Below, piece after piece: positions 17,941 to 26,643 of a stretch of DNA of 54,834 bases. Made by a program: the position numbers and the translations under genes. Within the stretch, counting starts at the first letter, position 1. Every line of letters starts with the position of its first letter. The notes under the pieces were generated by a model. It was not told the origin of the DNA, did not search any database, and worked only from the letters and a program-made list of their open reading frames with translations. Source of the DNA: Candidatus Chloroploca mongolica (GTDB lineage Bacteria > Chloroflexota > Chloroflexia > Chloroflexales > Chloroflexaceae); assembly GCF_004762035.2 (NCBI RefSeq), contig NZ_SIJK02000001.1, positions 136,501 to 191,334 on the forward strand, in the 5' to 3' direction.

Positions 17941-19005
17941 TTATTCATCCTCACGACGTGCATAGAAGTACTGCTTGACTTCCTGATGAAGCCGAGGCTT
18001 TTCGCTCGCCCATTCCCATAGGCCATCGTCATTGAGGCGCAGATCAGTGGCGGGATCGAAGTGGTGGCGCTTTAGAATAGCATTCCGGCGGCCATACTGC
18101 CGATTGATGGGGGCGCCGTGCCAGAGATGCAGCGCCATGCCTGGCACACAACCGATCCGCCCCTGGATCTCGTGAGCAAACGGTTGCGCCCAACGTAGGT
18201 AGTGGGCAAAGAACGCTTCGTCTGGCGCGGCGACTGGCGACGCGTTGGTGCGGGCCAGATACCATTGCGCTAGCCAGCGCGGCCAGGGGATGCGCAACAG
18301 GCGATTGAGGGCCTTCTCCACAACATACGGACGACGACGCAGATAGGCGCACGCAATCCCTCGAACGCAGCGGCTGCTCAGACTGTCGCCGGCGGCATGG
18401 GCGAATAACTCATCTCCTCCATCAAGGATCGCTGCATCGTACAAGCCATGCGCTGCGATGAGGTCGCGCCGTGCGGCCCAGGCGATGCCTGGCTGTCCGT
18501 GGGCCGCGCCGCCGAGCCGGGCCGACTCGGGGCGACGCTGGAGTTGGCAGGCGAAGCTGCGGCGGGTTCGTCCGCGAAAGACCATCTGCCCTCGCGCCAT
18601 GCGCCCGACCCGATCTTGGGGCTGTACCAGCGGCCAGCGGTCGAGCAGCGCTGAAGTCTGCTGCGCCCATTCCGGGTTGGTGAAGAGGATGTCGGCGTCC
18701 AGCCAGGCAACTTTTGTGACGGAGGAGGGGAGCCGAGCAATAGCCAGATTGATCAACCGTTCCTTCATCCACATCACATCGTGTCCCCGCACCTGGATGA
18801 CATCGGGGCCAGCTGCTAACTCATACGGCTCATCTCCAAACGCACACTCAATCGTAACGAACGGAATGCCCGCTGCTCGAATTGGCGCGGCGAAGCGTTC
18901 GTAGTTGGTGCGCTTCGTCTGATAGCGCACCGGGTTGTAATAGGTCGTCACAACCCACAGATCGTCGCACGGCGCGTAGGACGCAGCAGGGTAAAACGTA
19001 TTCAT
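17941..19005 (-). CDS. GT-A type glycosyltransferase, family uncertain
   Basis: 354 aa. It begins with LWVVTTYYNPVRYQTKRTN and has VAWLDADILF at 99-108, a DxD metal site. It then has RMARGQMVFRGR, GIAWAARRDLI, ILDGGDELFAHA and a late GMALHLWHGAPINRQYG block, where His and Gly could bind donor. This layout is found in galactosyltransferase-like GT-A enzymes that do not fit GT2 neatly. The start overlaps the stop of the GH130-like gene (ATGA). There is no signal peptide. Donor and acceptor unknown. Confidence 0.7.
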   Translation of the reverse strand: MNTFYPAASYAPCDDLWVVTTYYNPVRYQTKRTNYERFAAPIRAAGIPFVTIECAFGDEPYELAAGPDVIQVRGHDVMWMKERLINLAIARLPSSVTKVAWLDADILFTNPEWAQQTSALLDRWPLVQPQDRVGRMARGQMVFRGRTRRSFACQLQRRPESARLGGAAHGQPGIAWAARRDLIAAHGLYDAAILDGGDELFAHAAGDSLSSRCVRGIACAYLRRRPYVVEKALNRLLRIPWPRWLAQWYLARTNASPVAAPDEAFFAHYLRWAQPFAHEIQGRIGCVPGMALHLWHGAPINRQYGRRNAILKRHHFDPATDLRLNDDGLWEWASEKPRLHQEVKQYFYARREDE

Positions 19006-20087
19006 ATCACGGACCCTTGAGGTTCTCTCTCGAGCCCTCCTTCGATCTCCTGGCGGGTGAAGACCCGGAGCGCAGCCCGCTCATCATGAATGCCGTAGGA
19101 GACCAACCAGCGGCCATCGTCCAGGTGAACCAGCCCACACGGGTAGACGACGCGGCGTGGTGCCATGTGGCTTGCGGTCGGACGTTGCCGCCGTCCTTCA
19201 CGTTCCGGCCAGAGGATCGGGGTGGGCCGGATGAACGTGGGTGCGAACGGCGGCTCGGAGGCAAAGGCATAGACGCCGCCGTAATAGCGTACAGGAGCGA
19301 AGTGCTCACGCAGCCAGCGTTTGATCTGGCGCAACCAGGGCAGCCGTTTGAGCGTTGCTACGGCCCGAGGAGGATGAACCGGGGCTAGTCTTTGGGCATG
19401 CGTGCGTGAATGGAAAATCGAGATGTAGTGTTCCCCGACCCGCACCGGCGGCGTGCCGCCGCGTAACTCACCGTAGCGCCGGGCATAGGCTGTCGTGTCC
19501 CATGCTGTGCGATAGACTGGTCGGCAACGAATCGGCCCGCTGCCAGCCAGGTCGACGTGCAATACGATGTGGGGAGCGACCTGGTACATGGCGAAGAGTT
19601 CCCCGTCGTGGGCGAAGAGCAGCCAGTTCTTTTCGCAGGGTTGGCGTGGCCCTTGTAATTCGAGGAGTCGCGCCGGCGACTGTGCCTGCAACGTATCCGG
19701 GTCCAGTTCGACCAGAAAAATCTGATTGGGCACCGTATTCCAGTCATTATTGAAATGGACAAAGAGCCGGTCGCCGAAGACGAGAAACCGTGCATCGTAG
19801 TGGTTGGCAGCCTCACAGCGGATCGTATCAGACAGCGCTACCACAGATCCTGGAACCACCCGCAGGTGTTCGTCGAGCACGCAGATGGCCGTGGCAACCC
19901 GGAACGGCTTCTCGTAACCGAAATCGACACGGTAGGCCATGAGCAGTCGGTTACGGAAGCAGGTGAGGGCGGGGTTGTAGACGGCAAAGCGACTCGACTG
20001 TAGCGTACGTACCCACGCTGGAGGAAGTAACTCAGATATGGGGAATTCGTGTTGGACATGGCTAACGGTGCTTTCAGGCAGGGACAT
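19002..20087 (-). CDS. GH130-like five-bladed beta-propeller protein
   Basis: 361 aa with blade-like repeats: FAVYNPALTCFRNRLLMAYR, DARFLVFGDRLFVHFNN, EKNWLLFAHDGELFAMYQ, RGGTPPVRVGEHYISIFHS and YPCGLVHLDDGRWLVSYGI. NPAL, DAR, EKNW, GGTPP and CGL at blade starts recall GH130 mannoside phosphorylases and related propellers. The substitution pattern does not tell me whether the general acid Asp is kept. In glycan operons such proteins may remodel the chain or act as transferases. It overlaps the upstream sulfotransferase by 14 bp and the downstream GT by 4 bp. Confidence 0.6.
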   Translation of the reverse strand: MSLPESTVSHVQHEFPISELLPPAWVRTLQSSRFAVYNPALTCFRNRLLMAYRVDFGYEKPFRVATAICVLDEHLRVVPGSVVALSDTIRCEAANHYDARFLVFGDRLFVHFNNDWNTVPNQIFLVELDPDTLQAQSPARLLELQGPRQPCEKNWLLFAHDGELFAMYQVAPHIVLHVDLAGSGPIRCRPVYRTAWDTTAYARRYGELRGGTPPVRVGEHYISIFHSRTHAQRLAPVHPPRAVATLKRLPWLRQIKRWLREHFAPVRYYGGVYAFASEPPFAPTFIRPTPILWPEREGRRQRPTASHMAPRRVVYPCGLVHLDDGRWLVSYGIHDERAALRVFTRQEIEGGLEREPQGSVI

Positions 20088-21036
20088 TGGTGTCTCCTGC
20101 TTCGTTCGCTTCTGCCGGGTTGTAGGGCCGTGGGTGATCGGCCAGCCAATGCCTCAGATCCCGTTGGATTAACTCCTCTAGCCGTTGGATGTCCGCTGCG
20201 TAGCTTGCGGTCAGGTCACGGCGCACTGCTGGCAGCAGGGGTGCTGGCCGCACCCACAACCAGGTGTGCAGGCGCGACCGAAGCATAGCTGGTATGCGCT
20301 CGCTCAGTGGCCCGCTCAGGCGCCGAGCTTGACGGAGCATCCGCATAACCGTCAGGCTGCGTGGGCGTAAAGACTCGCGGTGGCGACCATTCAGTTCCAG
20401 CGGTTGCTCTGCCAGCCCCAGGAACCGACAGATTTCCGCGATGACCCAGGCCGGGCTCGTCGTCCATTCCTCGTAGAGAAAGATGCGGATCTGTTGCGCA
20501 CCAAACAGGCGGAAATATGGTGCAAGATGGATGGAGTATCGACCATTGTGCCGGTAGCGGAAATCAGGCGTCCAGTTGGTTCGCTGCGGCCGATCTTCAG
20601 CCGCCAGGGCCGCAGCAAAGTCAGCCAGCGGCTCCAGGCCTTTTTGTCGCATCATGTTGAAGGCCGAATAGGCCCGGTCGGCTGGCTGGCGCAGAATGGC
20701 GATAAGGCGTGCATGCGGGACATAACGATGCATGCAGGCAGCGGTCTGTTCGGGCCAGCAATAGCTGTAATGACTAGAAATGTCCCCCAAAATACGATCA
20801 TTGAGCGCATTAGCATACAGGGCCTCATACGCTTCCACAGTGGGGATCATGCCAAAGCGTGAGGTGGGCGACTGCGGTCCGCCGTAGCTCGGTGCGCCGC
20901 CTTCGAAGGAAAAGAAAGCCGGTTCTGGGAAGGTGGGTAGGTAGACCTGGGGGTGCTGGGCCAGCACATGGCGCAACGCTGTCGTGCCCGCCTTCTGGGC
21001 ACCGAGCACGATGAATTCTGGTCGTCGTAGCATCAT
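20074..21036 (-). CDS. PAPS-dependent sulfotransferase
   Basis: 320 aa from ATG 21036 (GAGGGG about 4 nt upstream, 7 bp after the upstream stop); a frame to 21105 would overlap the GT gene. The phosphosulfate loop is VLGAQKAGTTALRHVLAQHPQV (Lys-Ala-Gly-Thr-Thr), and AILRQPADRAYSAFNM is the 3'-phosphate loop. LYEEW and RRDLTASYAADIQRLEELI complete the fold. It is similar to 9689-10666 across its length, including the RQPADRAYS block. Likely modifies the sugar laid down by the adjacent GT2. Confidence 0.9.
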   Translation of the reverse strand: MMLRRPEFIVLGAQKAGTTALRHVLAQHPQVYLPTFPEPAFFSFEGGAPSYGGPQSPTSRFGMIPTVEAYEALYANALNDRILGDISSHYSYCWPEQTAACMHRYVPHARLIAILRQPADRAYSAFNMMRQKGLEPLADFAAALAAEDRPQRTNWTPDFRYRHNGRYSIHLAPYFRLFGAQQIRIFLYEEWTTSPAWVIAEICRFLGLAEQPLELNGRHRESLRPRSLTVMRMLRQARRLSGPLSERIPAMLRSRLHTWLWVRPAPLLPAVRRDLTASYAADIQRLEELIQRDLRHWLADHPRPYNPAEANEAGDTNVPA

Positions 21037-21043
21037 TGCCCCC

Positions 21044-21988
21044 TCAGCCTTTCCAATCTGGATGCATCGGATGTGGAATCGGCGTCGCCCAAAGCAAGCG
21101 CCCAAGGGTTTTCAGGTTGTCCCCTGTTACGCCGAACAAGGGCACGTGACCGCTGAGCCAGAAGAGCAGACCGACGGTCGCATAGGCCCAGCGCAGCAGC
21201 CACGCGGCGCTGCGGCCCCAATATTTTTGCGTGTAGCAGTAGCGCGAGCGCAGCAAGTGCGTGCCAATCATCCCGTTGAGCAGCGGCGTATCCGGTGGCG
21301 TGCTGGCACCGCGCACATGCGTGATGACAGCATCTGGTACAAGCATAGTTTTCCAGCCCTGTTGATGCGCACGGTAGCAGAAATCGCCATCTTCGCAATA
21401 CATAAAGAAGCGCTCATCCAGGCCACCGAGTTGCTCGAACAACTCGCGCCGCACCAGCATGACTGCGCCGGTGACTGCCTCGACCGTCTGCGGCGTGTCG
21501 GCAGCGATATTCCAGTTGGTGCGACGAAGCATCCATCGCCGCACGCGATGCAGCGGCCCGACGCCAACGCCAAACCAGAAGAAACTCCATGGTGTTTCGA
21601 AGGCGAAGCAGTTGTGGCGGAGGCATCCATCGACAGCAAGCACGCGTGGCGCACAGATGCCGACCGACGGATGGCTGTCTAGAAACGCCACTAGGCGGTC
21701 GATTGCACCCTCGTAAACCTGTGTATCGGGGTTGAGCAGTAACAAATATCGTCCCCCGGCCAGCCGCGTGGCCTGGTTGACGGCAGCGGCAAAACCGACA
21801 TTAGTAGTATTTGTCACTAGCCGCAGGCTTCCTGAGCGCCGTATCGCATCCATAGTGTCATCGGCGGAAGCATTGTCAACCACGATGATCTCGTAGGGCA
21901 CGCGTGTATGCTGCGCCAGCGTATCCAGACACGGGCCGATCTCGTGGGCGCTGTTGTGGGTGATGATGAGAACCGAAACGATATTCAC
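21044..21988 (-). CDS. Family 2 glycosyltransferase, rhamnosyltransferase-like
   Basis: 314 aa from GTG 21988, which follows the upstream TAA by one base and has AGGA 4 nt upstream. The ATG at 22036 would force a 47-bp overlap. Motifs are VSVLIITHNSAHEI, IIVVDNASADDT, NVGFAAAVN, LLLNPDTQVY and VTGAVMLVRRELFEQLGG followed by YCEDGDFCYRA. The NPD and EDGDF signatures are typical of rhamnosyl/WcaA-like GT2. A C-terminal hydrophobic stretch (WLLRWAYATVGLLFWLSG) may anchor it to the membrane. Confidence 0.88.
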   Translation of the reverse strand: MNIVSVLIITHNSAHEIGPCLDTLAQHTRVPYEIIVVDNASADDTMDAIRRSGSLRLVTNTTNVGFAAAVNQATRLAGGRYLLLLNPDTQVYEGAIDRLVAFLDSHPSVGICAPRVLAVDGCLRHNCFAFETPWSFFWFGVGVGPLHRVRRWMLRRTNWNIAADTPQTVEAVTGAVMLVRRELFEQLGGLDERFFMYCEDGDFCYRAHQQGWKTMLVPDAVITHVRGASTPPDTPLLNGMIGTHLLRSRYCYTQKYWGRSAAWLLRWAYATVGLLFWLSGHVPLFGVTGDNLKTLGRLLWATPIPHPMHPDWKG

Positions 21989-21989
21989 G

Positions 21990-22727
21990 TTATCCTGCTG
22001 CAAATGATTGATCCCAAAATGCCTGTAATTCCACACCCTGATTGGTTTGCATCAGCAATTTCAACTCGGCATAGTTGACCACGAACTCGCTATAGGGCCG
22101 TTCCCACGTGCGTTCCCTCGTTGTGGACACCGGATGTGGTGCGAGGTGCAAAGCGTCGAAGATGATGCTGCAAATCCGATTGCGGTCTTCCTCGCCAAGC
22201 AGATCTGCCTCATACGTGACTGTGAGATGAGGCAACCCGCCAAACACCGACAACTCTTCCCGCCGGATACGGACACACTGTCCTGCCTGCTGCATGAATT
22301 GTTCAGATTGAAACTCGATTGACTTTTCGTGTCGGCGGTCTGATGATGAGTATTCACCAGAGTGTCCGGTGTTCACTGTTGCACAGCGCGATAACGCCAG
22401 ATCGAACAAACAGCGGCGTTGGATGTGGATGATCTGCCAATGGCGCCGATACAAGAATGAGAGGACGCGCCGGGGGGCTGCGGCGTGCTGGTACAGGAGT
22501 TTGAATCCATAGGCTAGCTTCGCGCTTCTTGTGGCTGCCCACAGCAAGTAAGGTTCAGGAAACTGTCTGATCCAACGATGTACCCGGCCACGAAGATACC
22601 TTGGGCCTGAAAGCCAGAAGTTGTACCCGAGCAATTCTCCATCACACTGCAACTGAGGGTGCAATTGTAGCAGGTTGACAAATAGGCTGCTACCGGTGCG
22701 TGCCTGACCAAAGATAACAAAGTTCAT
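21990..22727 (-). CDS. Sulfotransferase family protein
   Basis: 245 aa, same class as 17177-17926. The phosphosulfate loop is FGQARTGSSLFVNLLQLHPQ near residue 6, with WQIIHIQRRCLFDLALS as the 3'-phosphate segment. VTYEADLLGEE and RTWERPYSEFVVNYAELK near the end match the paralogue. It sits between two glycosyltransferase genes with 1-20 bp gaps. A sulfation role fits the PAPS gene of the region; substrate unknown. Confidence 0.82.
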   Translation of the reverse strand: MNFVIFGQARTGSSLFVNLLQLHPQLQCDGELLGYNFWLSGPRYLRGRVHRWIRQFPEPYLLWAATRSAKLAYGFKLLYQHAAAPRRVLSFLYRRHWQIIHIQRRCLFDLALSRCATVNTGHSGEYSSSDRRHEKSIEFQSEQFMQQAGQCVRIRREELSVFGGLPHLTVTYEADLLGEEDRNRICSIIFDALHLAPHPVSTTRERTWERPYSEFVVNYAELKLLMQTNQGVELQAFWDQSFAAG

Positions 22728-22747
22728 GCGATGCTCTTCTCTACGGA

Positions 22748-23767
22748 CTACTTGCCCAGTATTGTCGCCAGAACCTCTACCGCTCGTGCTACCTGATCTT
22801 CAATCTCTACATCCAATAAGGCCGGGGGAAGAGTGAGTGCTTCGTCGGCTGCGAGTGCGTCCGCGACCCTGGCAAAATAGGCGGCTAATTGTTGCCTGCG
22901 CTGATCCACACTGCGCTGGACGGGATCCTGCGCCACCTGGTGTAGCACCGCATCGCGATACGTCTGACCGTTCAGCCGGTTGCGGACTCGTCGCAAGACG
23001 GCTTGCGCTAGCCTTTTCCAGCGCGGCACTGTGTGTTGGGCACTCCCAGCGTAGATGCTGTAGCTCCCCAGGTGCAGCAGCGCGGTTGTGTCGTGAACAC
23101 GCAGTGCGCCGCCCTGACGCTGCAAGCAGAGATTGAGCACGCGCCCGGTATCGTAGAAGCGCCGCTCCTGGCCGATCTTCCGCAAAAACTGGCGCGTCCG
23201 TTGGGGCAGTTGCGCCCAATAGCCCCGGTTGAAGCCGTCGGGGGCGGCGGCAAGGGCTTGGGCCAGTGCGGCCCGCTCGTACATGGCAAAGTACGAGCCG
23301 CCCAGACATAGCCCGGCTGTGGTGTGGCTGTGGCGCCCGCCAATGAAGCTACAAACATCCGACAGCATGCGTTCCTCAGCCTTGATGGTGATGGGCCAGG
23401 CCGAAAAGAGGCCCGCAGCACCGGACATCGCCGGGAGCAGTTCCGCCATGAAGTCACCCGTCGCCAGGATGTCGGAGTCCATGAAGCAGAAATAGGGCTC
23501 GTTGCTGGCAGTGAAGAGAAAATTCAGCGCCTGGCCATGCTCGACCTTGCACGGCCAGGGCAAACTGCGCCAACGTAATCGCGGCTCGCCAGCGCAACGT
23601 GTGCGCAACAAGCTCATCTCCTCGTCATCGCAGCCGTTGCCCACCAAACAGTATGCACAATCAGACCAGCGTAGCAGCGTCTCTACAAAGGGCAGCAGGG
23701 TGCGCACGGTATTGGGGGTGTAGATGATGTGAAATAGCAGGGAACGAGCGTTATTCGGCATCGTCAT
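22748..23767 (-). CDS. GT-A type glycosyltransferase
   Basis: 339 aa. It begins LLFHIIYTPNTVRTLLPFVETL, has LVGNGCDDEEM, and then EPYFCFMDSDILA (about 90-102) as the metal site. GRRHSHTTAGLCLGGSYFA-like segments and YDTGRVLNLCLQRQ follow. The C-terminal third is helical and basic. It has the general layout of a family 2-like enzyme but I cannot name a subfamily. The first ATG (23767) overlaps a small relic frame by 17 bp. One of the transferases of the long operon. Confidence 0.72.
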   Translation of the reverse strand: MTMPNNARSLLFHIIYTPNTVRTLLPFVETLLRWSDCAYCLVGNGCDDEEMSLLRTRCAGEPRLRWRSLPWPCKVEHGQALNFLFTASNEPYFCFMDSDILATGDFMAELLPAMSGAAGLFSAWPITIKAEERMLSDVCSFIGGRHSHTTAGLCLGGSYFAMYERAALAQALAAAPDGFNRGYWAQLPQRTRQFLRKIGQERRFYDTGRVLNLCLQRQGGALRVHDTTALLHLGSYSIYAGSAQHTVPRWKRLAQAVLRRVRNRLNGQTYRDAVLHQVAQDPVQRSVDQRRQQLAAYFARVADALAADEALTLPPALLDVEIEDQVARAVEVLATILGK

Positions 23768-23882
23768 CTCGAAGTAGTGTACACGCCCTTTGCTGGGTGT
23801 GAAATTCCATGCGGTAGCGCACGATGTCCCAGCCCAACGAACGAATCGTGCGGCGCAGATGTTTACGTAGGCGCCTCATCAT
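23751..23882 (-). pseudogene. 5' remnant of an FkbM-type methyltransferase
   Basis: A 43-codon frame beginning MMRRLRKHLRR and containing SLGWDIVRYRMEFHTQQR. This is the typical N-terminal leader of one FkbM subgroup, which normally runs straight into the SAM-binding strand. Here the frame ends after LLRDDDAE and the enzyme body is absent. It fills the gap between the two-domain GT2 and the GT at 22748, showing that a methyltransferase once stood here. Confidence 0.5.
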
Positions 23883-23883
23883 A

Positions 23884-25644
23884 TCAAGCATCATAGCGCT
23901 CCGGTCGAAAAGGATCATACGGAATGATCTCTGCCCACTTTTGACGCAAGTATCTTGCCTCGCTTGCTTTGCGCGCTTCGCGCGCTGGCGTATTGTCGCG
24001 GCCGCGGGTTGCCCAGTGGTGATGCGTCAGTTCGGCAAAGGGCGTCCAGAGGTTCCAGTAGCCAGCGGCGTGCAGATTGAGACACAGATCTACATCATTG
24101 AAGGCCACCGGCAGGCGCTCATCGAAGCCGCCAACCTGGGCGAAGGCGGCCCGGCTTACGACCAGGCATGCGCCGGTGACTGCGATCACGTTGCGCACGG
24201 TGCAGAGGGCCAGGGTACGTTGCGCCTGGGCGTAGTCCCGGCCATGGCCGATCAGTTGAGCAGCCCAGGGTTGCTTGAGCTCGATGCCCATGTGCTGGAT
24301 GCGGCCATCGGGATAGCGCAGCAGTGGGCCGACCGCACCGACACCCGGCTGCAGCGCCAACCCGGCAAGTTCACGTAGCCAGCCCGGTTGCGCCACGCTA
24401 ATATCATTGTTGAGGAAGCAGAGCAACTCGCCCGTTGCTGCCCGTGCGCCCAGGTTGCAGAGCGCCGAGAAGTTGAAGGGCGCGTCATCGCGTAGGACAT
24501 GCACGTTGGGCCGCATGGCGAGGTCGGCCAGGTAACGCAACACCTCTGGTGCCTTGCTGCCGTTATCTACGATACGTACTTCCAGTTCAGGAAAATCAGT
24601 CTTGGTCAGCAGGCCATCCAGACAGGGCTGCAACAGATCGAGCCGGTCGCGTGTGGGAATGATCACACTGGCCCGGGCTTGCGCTGGCACGGGATAGCAG
24701 ACATGGTGGATGTAGGGACGGTTTGGTACTGACTCGATCCTGGCGTCAACGCTAACGCGCTGCAAGTGCTCAGCGACAGCCCGGCGTGACACCGCTGCGG
24801 CATAGCGCTTGATCTTGGTTCCTGCCGCCGTCGAATCAGGATGAATGCGCCAGTGATAGAGCACACAGGAAATATGGTGGATATGCTGCGGTGGGAGTTG
24901 TTCGACCGCGCGCAAGATCAGATCATGATCCTGCGCACCCTCCATCCCTATGCGACAGCCTCCTAGCCGGTTCACCAGATTCCGGCGTATGACCAGCAAG
25001 TGTGAGATGTAGTTGTGGCTACGCAGCAGCAAGGGACTGCAGCCAGGCTTGGCGATGGGCCGCACCCGGTGGCCCTGGCGATCCAGGCTGTCCTCGTCGC
25101 TATAGAGGAGGTCGACCTGGGGCTGCGCATTGATCGCCAGCGCCACCTGAAACAGGGCCTCTGGCGCCAGGGTGTCGTCGTGATCCAGGAAAGCCACGAA
25201 CGCACCGGTCGCCGCAGCGAGGGCGCTGTTAGTCGCAGCAGCAATGTGACCGTTTTCAGTGCGATAGACGACCCGAATGCGAGCATCGCGGGCCGCGTAG
25301 GCATCCAGGATCACACGCACGTGGGGTTGGGTGGAGGCATCGTCGGCAATGCACAGCTCCCAGTACGGGTAAAGCTGGTCCAGCACCGAATCGAGGCAGG
25401 CGCGCAGCCAGGCCTCGGGAGTATTGTAGACTGGCACGAGCACGGAGATCAGCGGCTGGTGGGGAAGCGCGGCGGCTTGCTGGCGGATCTGCTCGTGATC
25501 TACAGGTGTGAGGCGATGCGCCTGCACCCAGCGGGTATAGCTATCGCCGCGCAGGCATCGCCGCACAGTGCGGAGTACGCCGACAAGCCCGAATCGGCGC
25601 ACTAGGCTTAGGATCGCTGTGCGGAGGCGACCTCCAGCTTTCAT
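23884..25644 (-). CDS. Two-domain family 2 glycosyltransferase
   Basis: 586 aa with two GT2 domains in tandem. The first (about 65-290) has SVLVPVYNTPEAWLRACLDS, IADDASTQPHV, FLDHDDTLAPEAL and YSDEDSLD. The second (about 340-570) has ASVIIPTRDRLDLLQPCLDG, RIVDNGSKAPEVL, FLNNDISVAQPGW, VTGACLVVSRAAFAQVGG and NDVDLCLNLHAAGYWN. Such double enzymes often add two alternating sugars to O-antigen-like chains. A basic N-terminal 60 aa precedes the first domain. A 6-bp gap links it to the sulfotransferase upstream. It is the best candidate here for a repeat-unit building enzyme. Confidence 0.9.
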   Translation of the reverse strand: MKAGGRLRTAILSLVRRFGLVGVLRTVRRCLRGDSYTRWVQAHRLTPVDHEQIRQQAAALPHQPLISVLVPVYNTPEAWLRACLDSVLDQLYPYWELCIADDASTQPHVRVILDAYAARDARIRVVYRTENGHIAAATNSALAAATGAFVAFLDHDDTLAPEALFQVALAINAQPQVDLLYSDEDSLDRQGHRVRPIAKPGCSPLLLRSHNYISHLLVIRRNLVNRLGGCRIGMEGAQDHDLILRAVEQLPPQHIHHISCVLYHWRIHPDSTAAGTKIKRYAAAVSRRAVAEHLQRVSVDARIESVPNRPYIHHVCYPVPAQARASVIIPTRDRLDLLQPCLDGLLTKTDFPELEVRIVDNGSKAPEVLRYLADLAMRPNVHVLRDDAPFNFSALCNLGARAATGELLCFLNNDISVAQPGWLRELAGLALQPGVGAVGPLLRYPDGRIQHMGIELKQPWAAQLIGHGRDYAQAQRTLALCTVRNVIAVTGACLVVSRAAFAQVGGFDERLPVAFNDVDLCLNLHAAGYWNLWTPFAELTHHHWATRGRDNTPAREARKASEARYLRQKWAEIIPYDPFRPERYDA

Positions 25645-25650
25645 GTCCGT

Positions 25651-26643
25651 CTATCTTCTTCTCTGCTGGCTACGATAGGCCGTTCGCCTGCGCCTGACTT
25701 CTTCCACCAGCCCCGGCCAGGTGCGACGCAGCCAACTCTTCAGTCGCGACTCGGTCCGGCGCAGGGGGATGCGCAGGCGCGGCGCGATACTGTACGTCCG
25801 CTGCGGCTTTGCCCGGTAGCGCGCCCATTGCTGCTCAAATAGCTCGGTGGCGTGGGCATGCAGTTCCAGGTCGTAGCGGTTCAGTTCCTCCAGTCGGGCG
25901 ACTACGTCTGGCGCGAGTTGATCCCGGTAGCGCATGGCCGGATCGGTGCGCTGCGGGTTGACATTGGCCCGGGGCGGTTCGGTGGGCACAGGAATGCCCA
26001 GCAGATCGGCAATGAGCAGCAGCGATTCGGCGTAGCGCTCGGTGAGGCCGACGACGGGCATTTCGTTGAGCCAGGCGCGGGCGTTGCTCAACCGACGAGC
26101 ATGGTCGGATTGGCCGATCTGGTCAGTCAAATGGTACGGACGCAGCATTGAGTTCCCAGCGGCAGCCTGCGCACCGCCTTTCAGAAAAGGCGCATAGTCA
26201 ATCTGTTTACCGAGGCAGGTTGTTTGCACATTTGTCAAATAGTGCCGTACGAACTCCTGGTCAATACAGGCCGTAAGCGGCTGGGCAATAACCGGGGCAA
26301 TCTGTTGATGATACTCCTCGTGATACGTCGCAGGATTGTGTGCAAAAGCGCGCTGCCGCTCATAAAACTCGGAGACGGCGCGTTCTACCGGAGTGCGCAA
26401 CAGAGTGATGACTGGCAGATCGGAGCGGCCAACCAAGTTGAACATGCCGCGCCCGTGGTGCCAGTCATGATAACACGTGAAGCTGTGCAGTGTTTCCTGG
26501 GTCAAGTGGCCCAGCTTAGGTACGCCGAGGTCAATGTAGCTATGCCGACTGTAATTAACGTGCAGCCATTTCCCAAAAGCGGTTCCACCTGTCTTGGGGA
26601 CGTGCATGAAATAGACTGGTTGTGGTTCAAATGATACTCTCAC
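25651..26643 (-). CDS. Sulfotransferase (PKTGGT type)
   Basis: 330 aa. GTG 26643 overlaps the upstream TGA as GTGA. The phosphosulfate loop is FMHVPKTGGTAFGKWLH (about 12-28) and the 3'-phosphate segment is TLLRTPVERAVSEFY. This Lys-Thr-Gly-Gly-Thr form belongs to the Sulfotransfer_2-like carbohydrate enzymes. The part from RAWLNEMPVVGLTERY to the RYRAKPQRTYSI block is almost identical in DNA to its upstream paralogue, while the middle (about 90-190) is unrelated. The C-terminus is strongly basic. Confidence 0.85.
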   Translation of the reverse strand: MRVSFEPQPVYFMHVPKTGGTAFGKWLHVNYSRHSYIDLGVPKLGHLTQETLHSFTCYHDWHHGRGMFNLVGRSDLPVITLLRTPVERAVSEFYERQRAFAHNPATYHEEYHQQIAPVIAQPLTACIDQEFVRHYLTNVQTTCLGKQIDYAPFLKGGAQAAAGNSMLRPYHLTDQIGQSDHARRLSNARAWLNEMPVVGLTERYAESLLLIADLLGIPVPTEPPRANVNPQRTDPAMRYRDQLAPDVVARLEELNRYDLELHAHATELFEQQWARYRAKPQRTYSIAPRLRIPLRRTESRLKSWLRRTWPGLVEEVRRRRTAYRSQQRRR

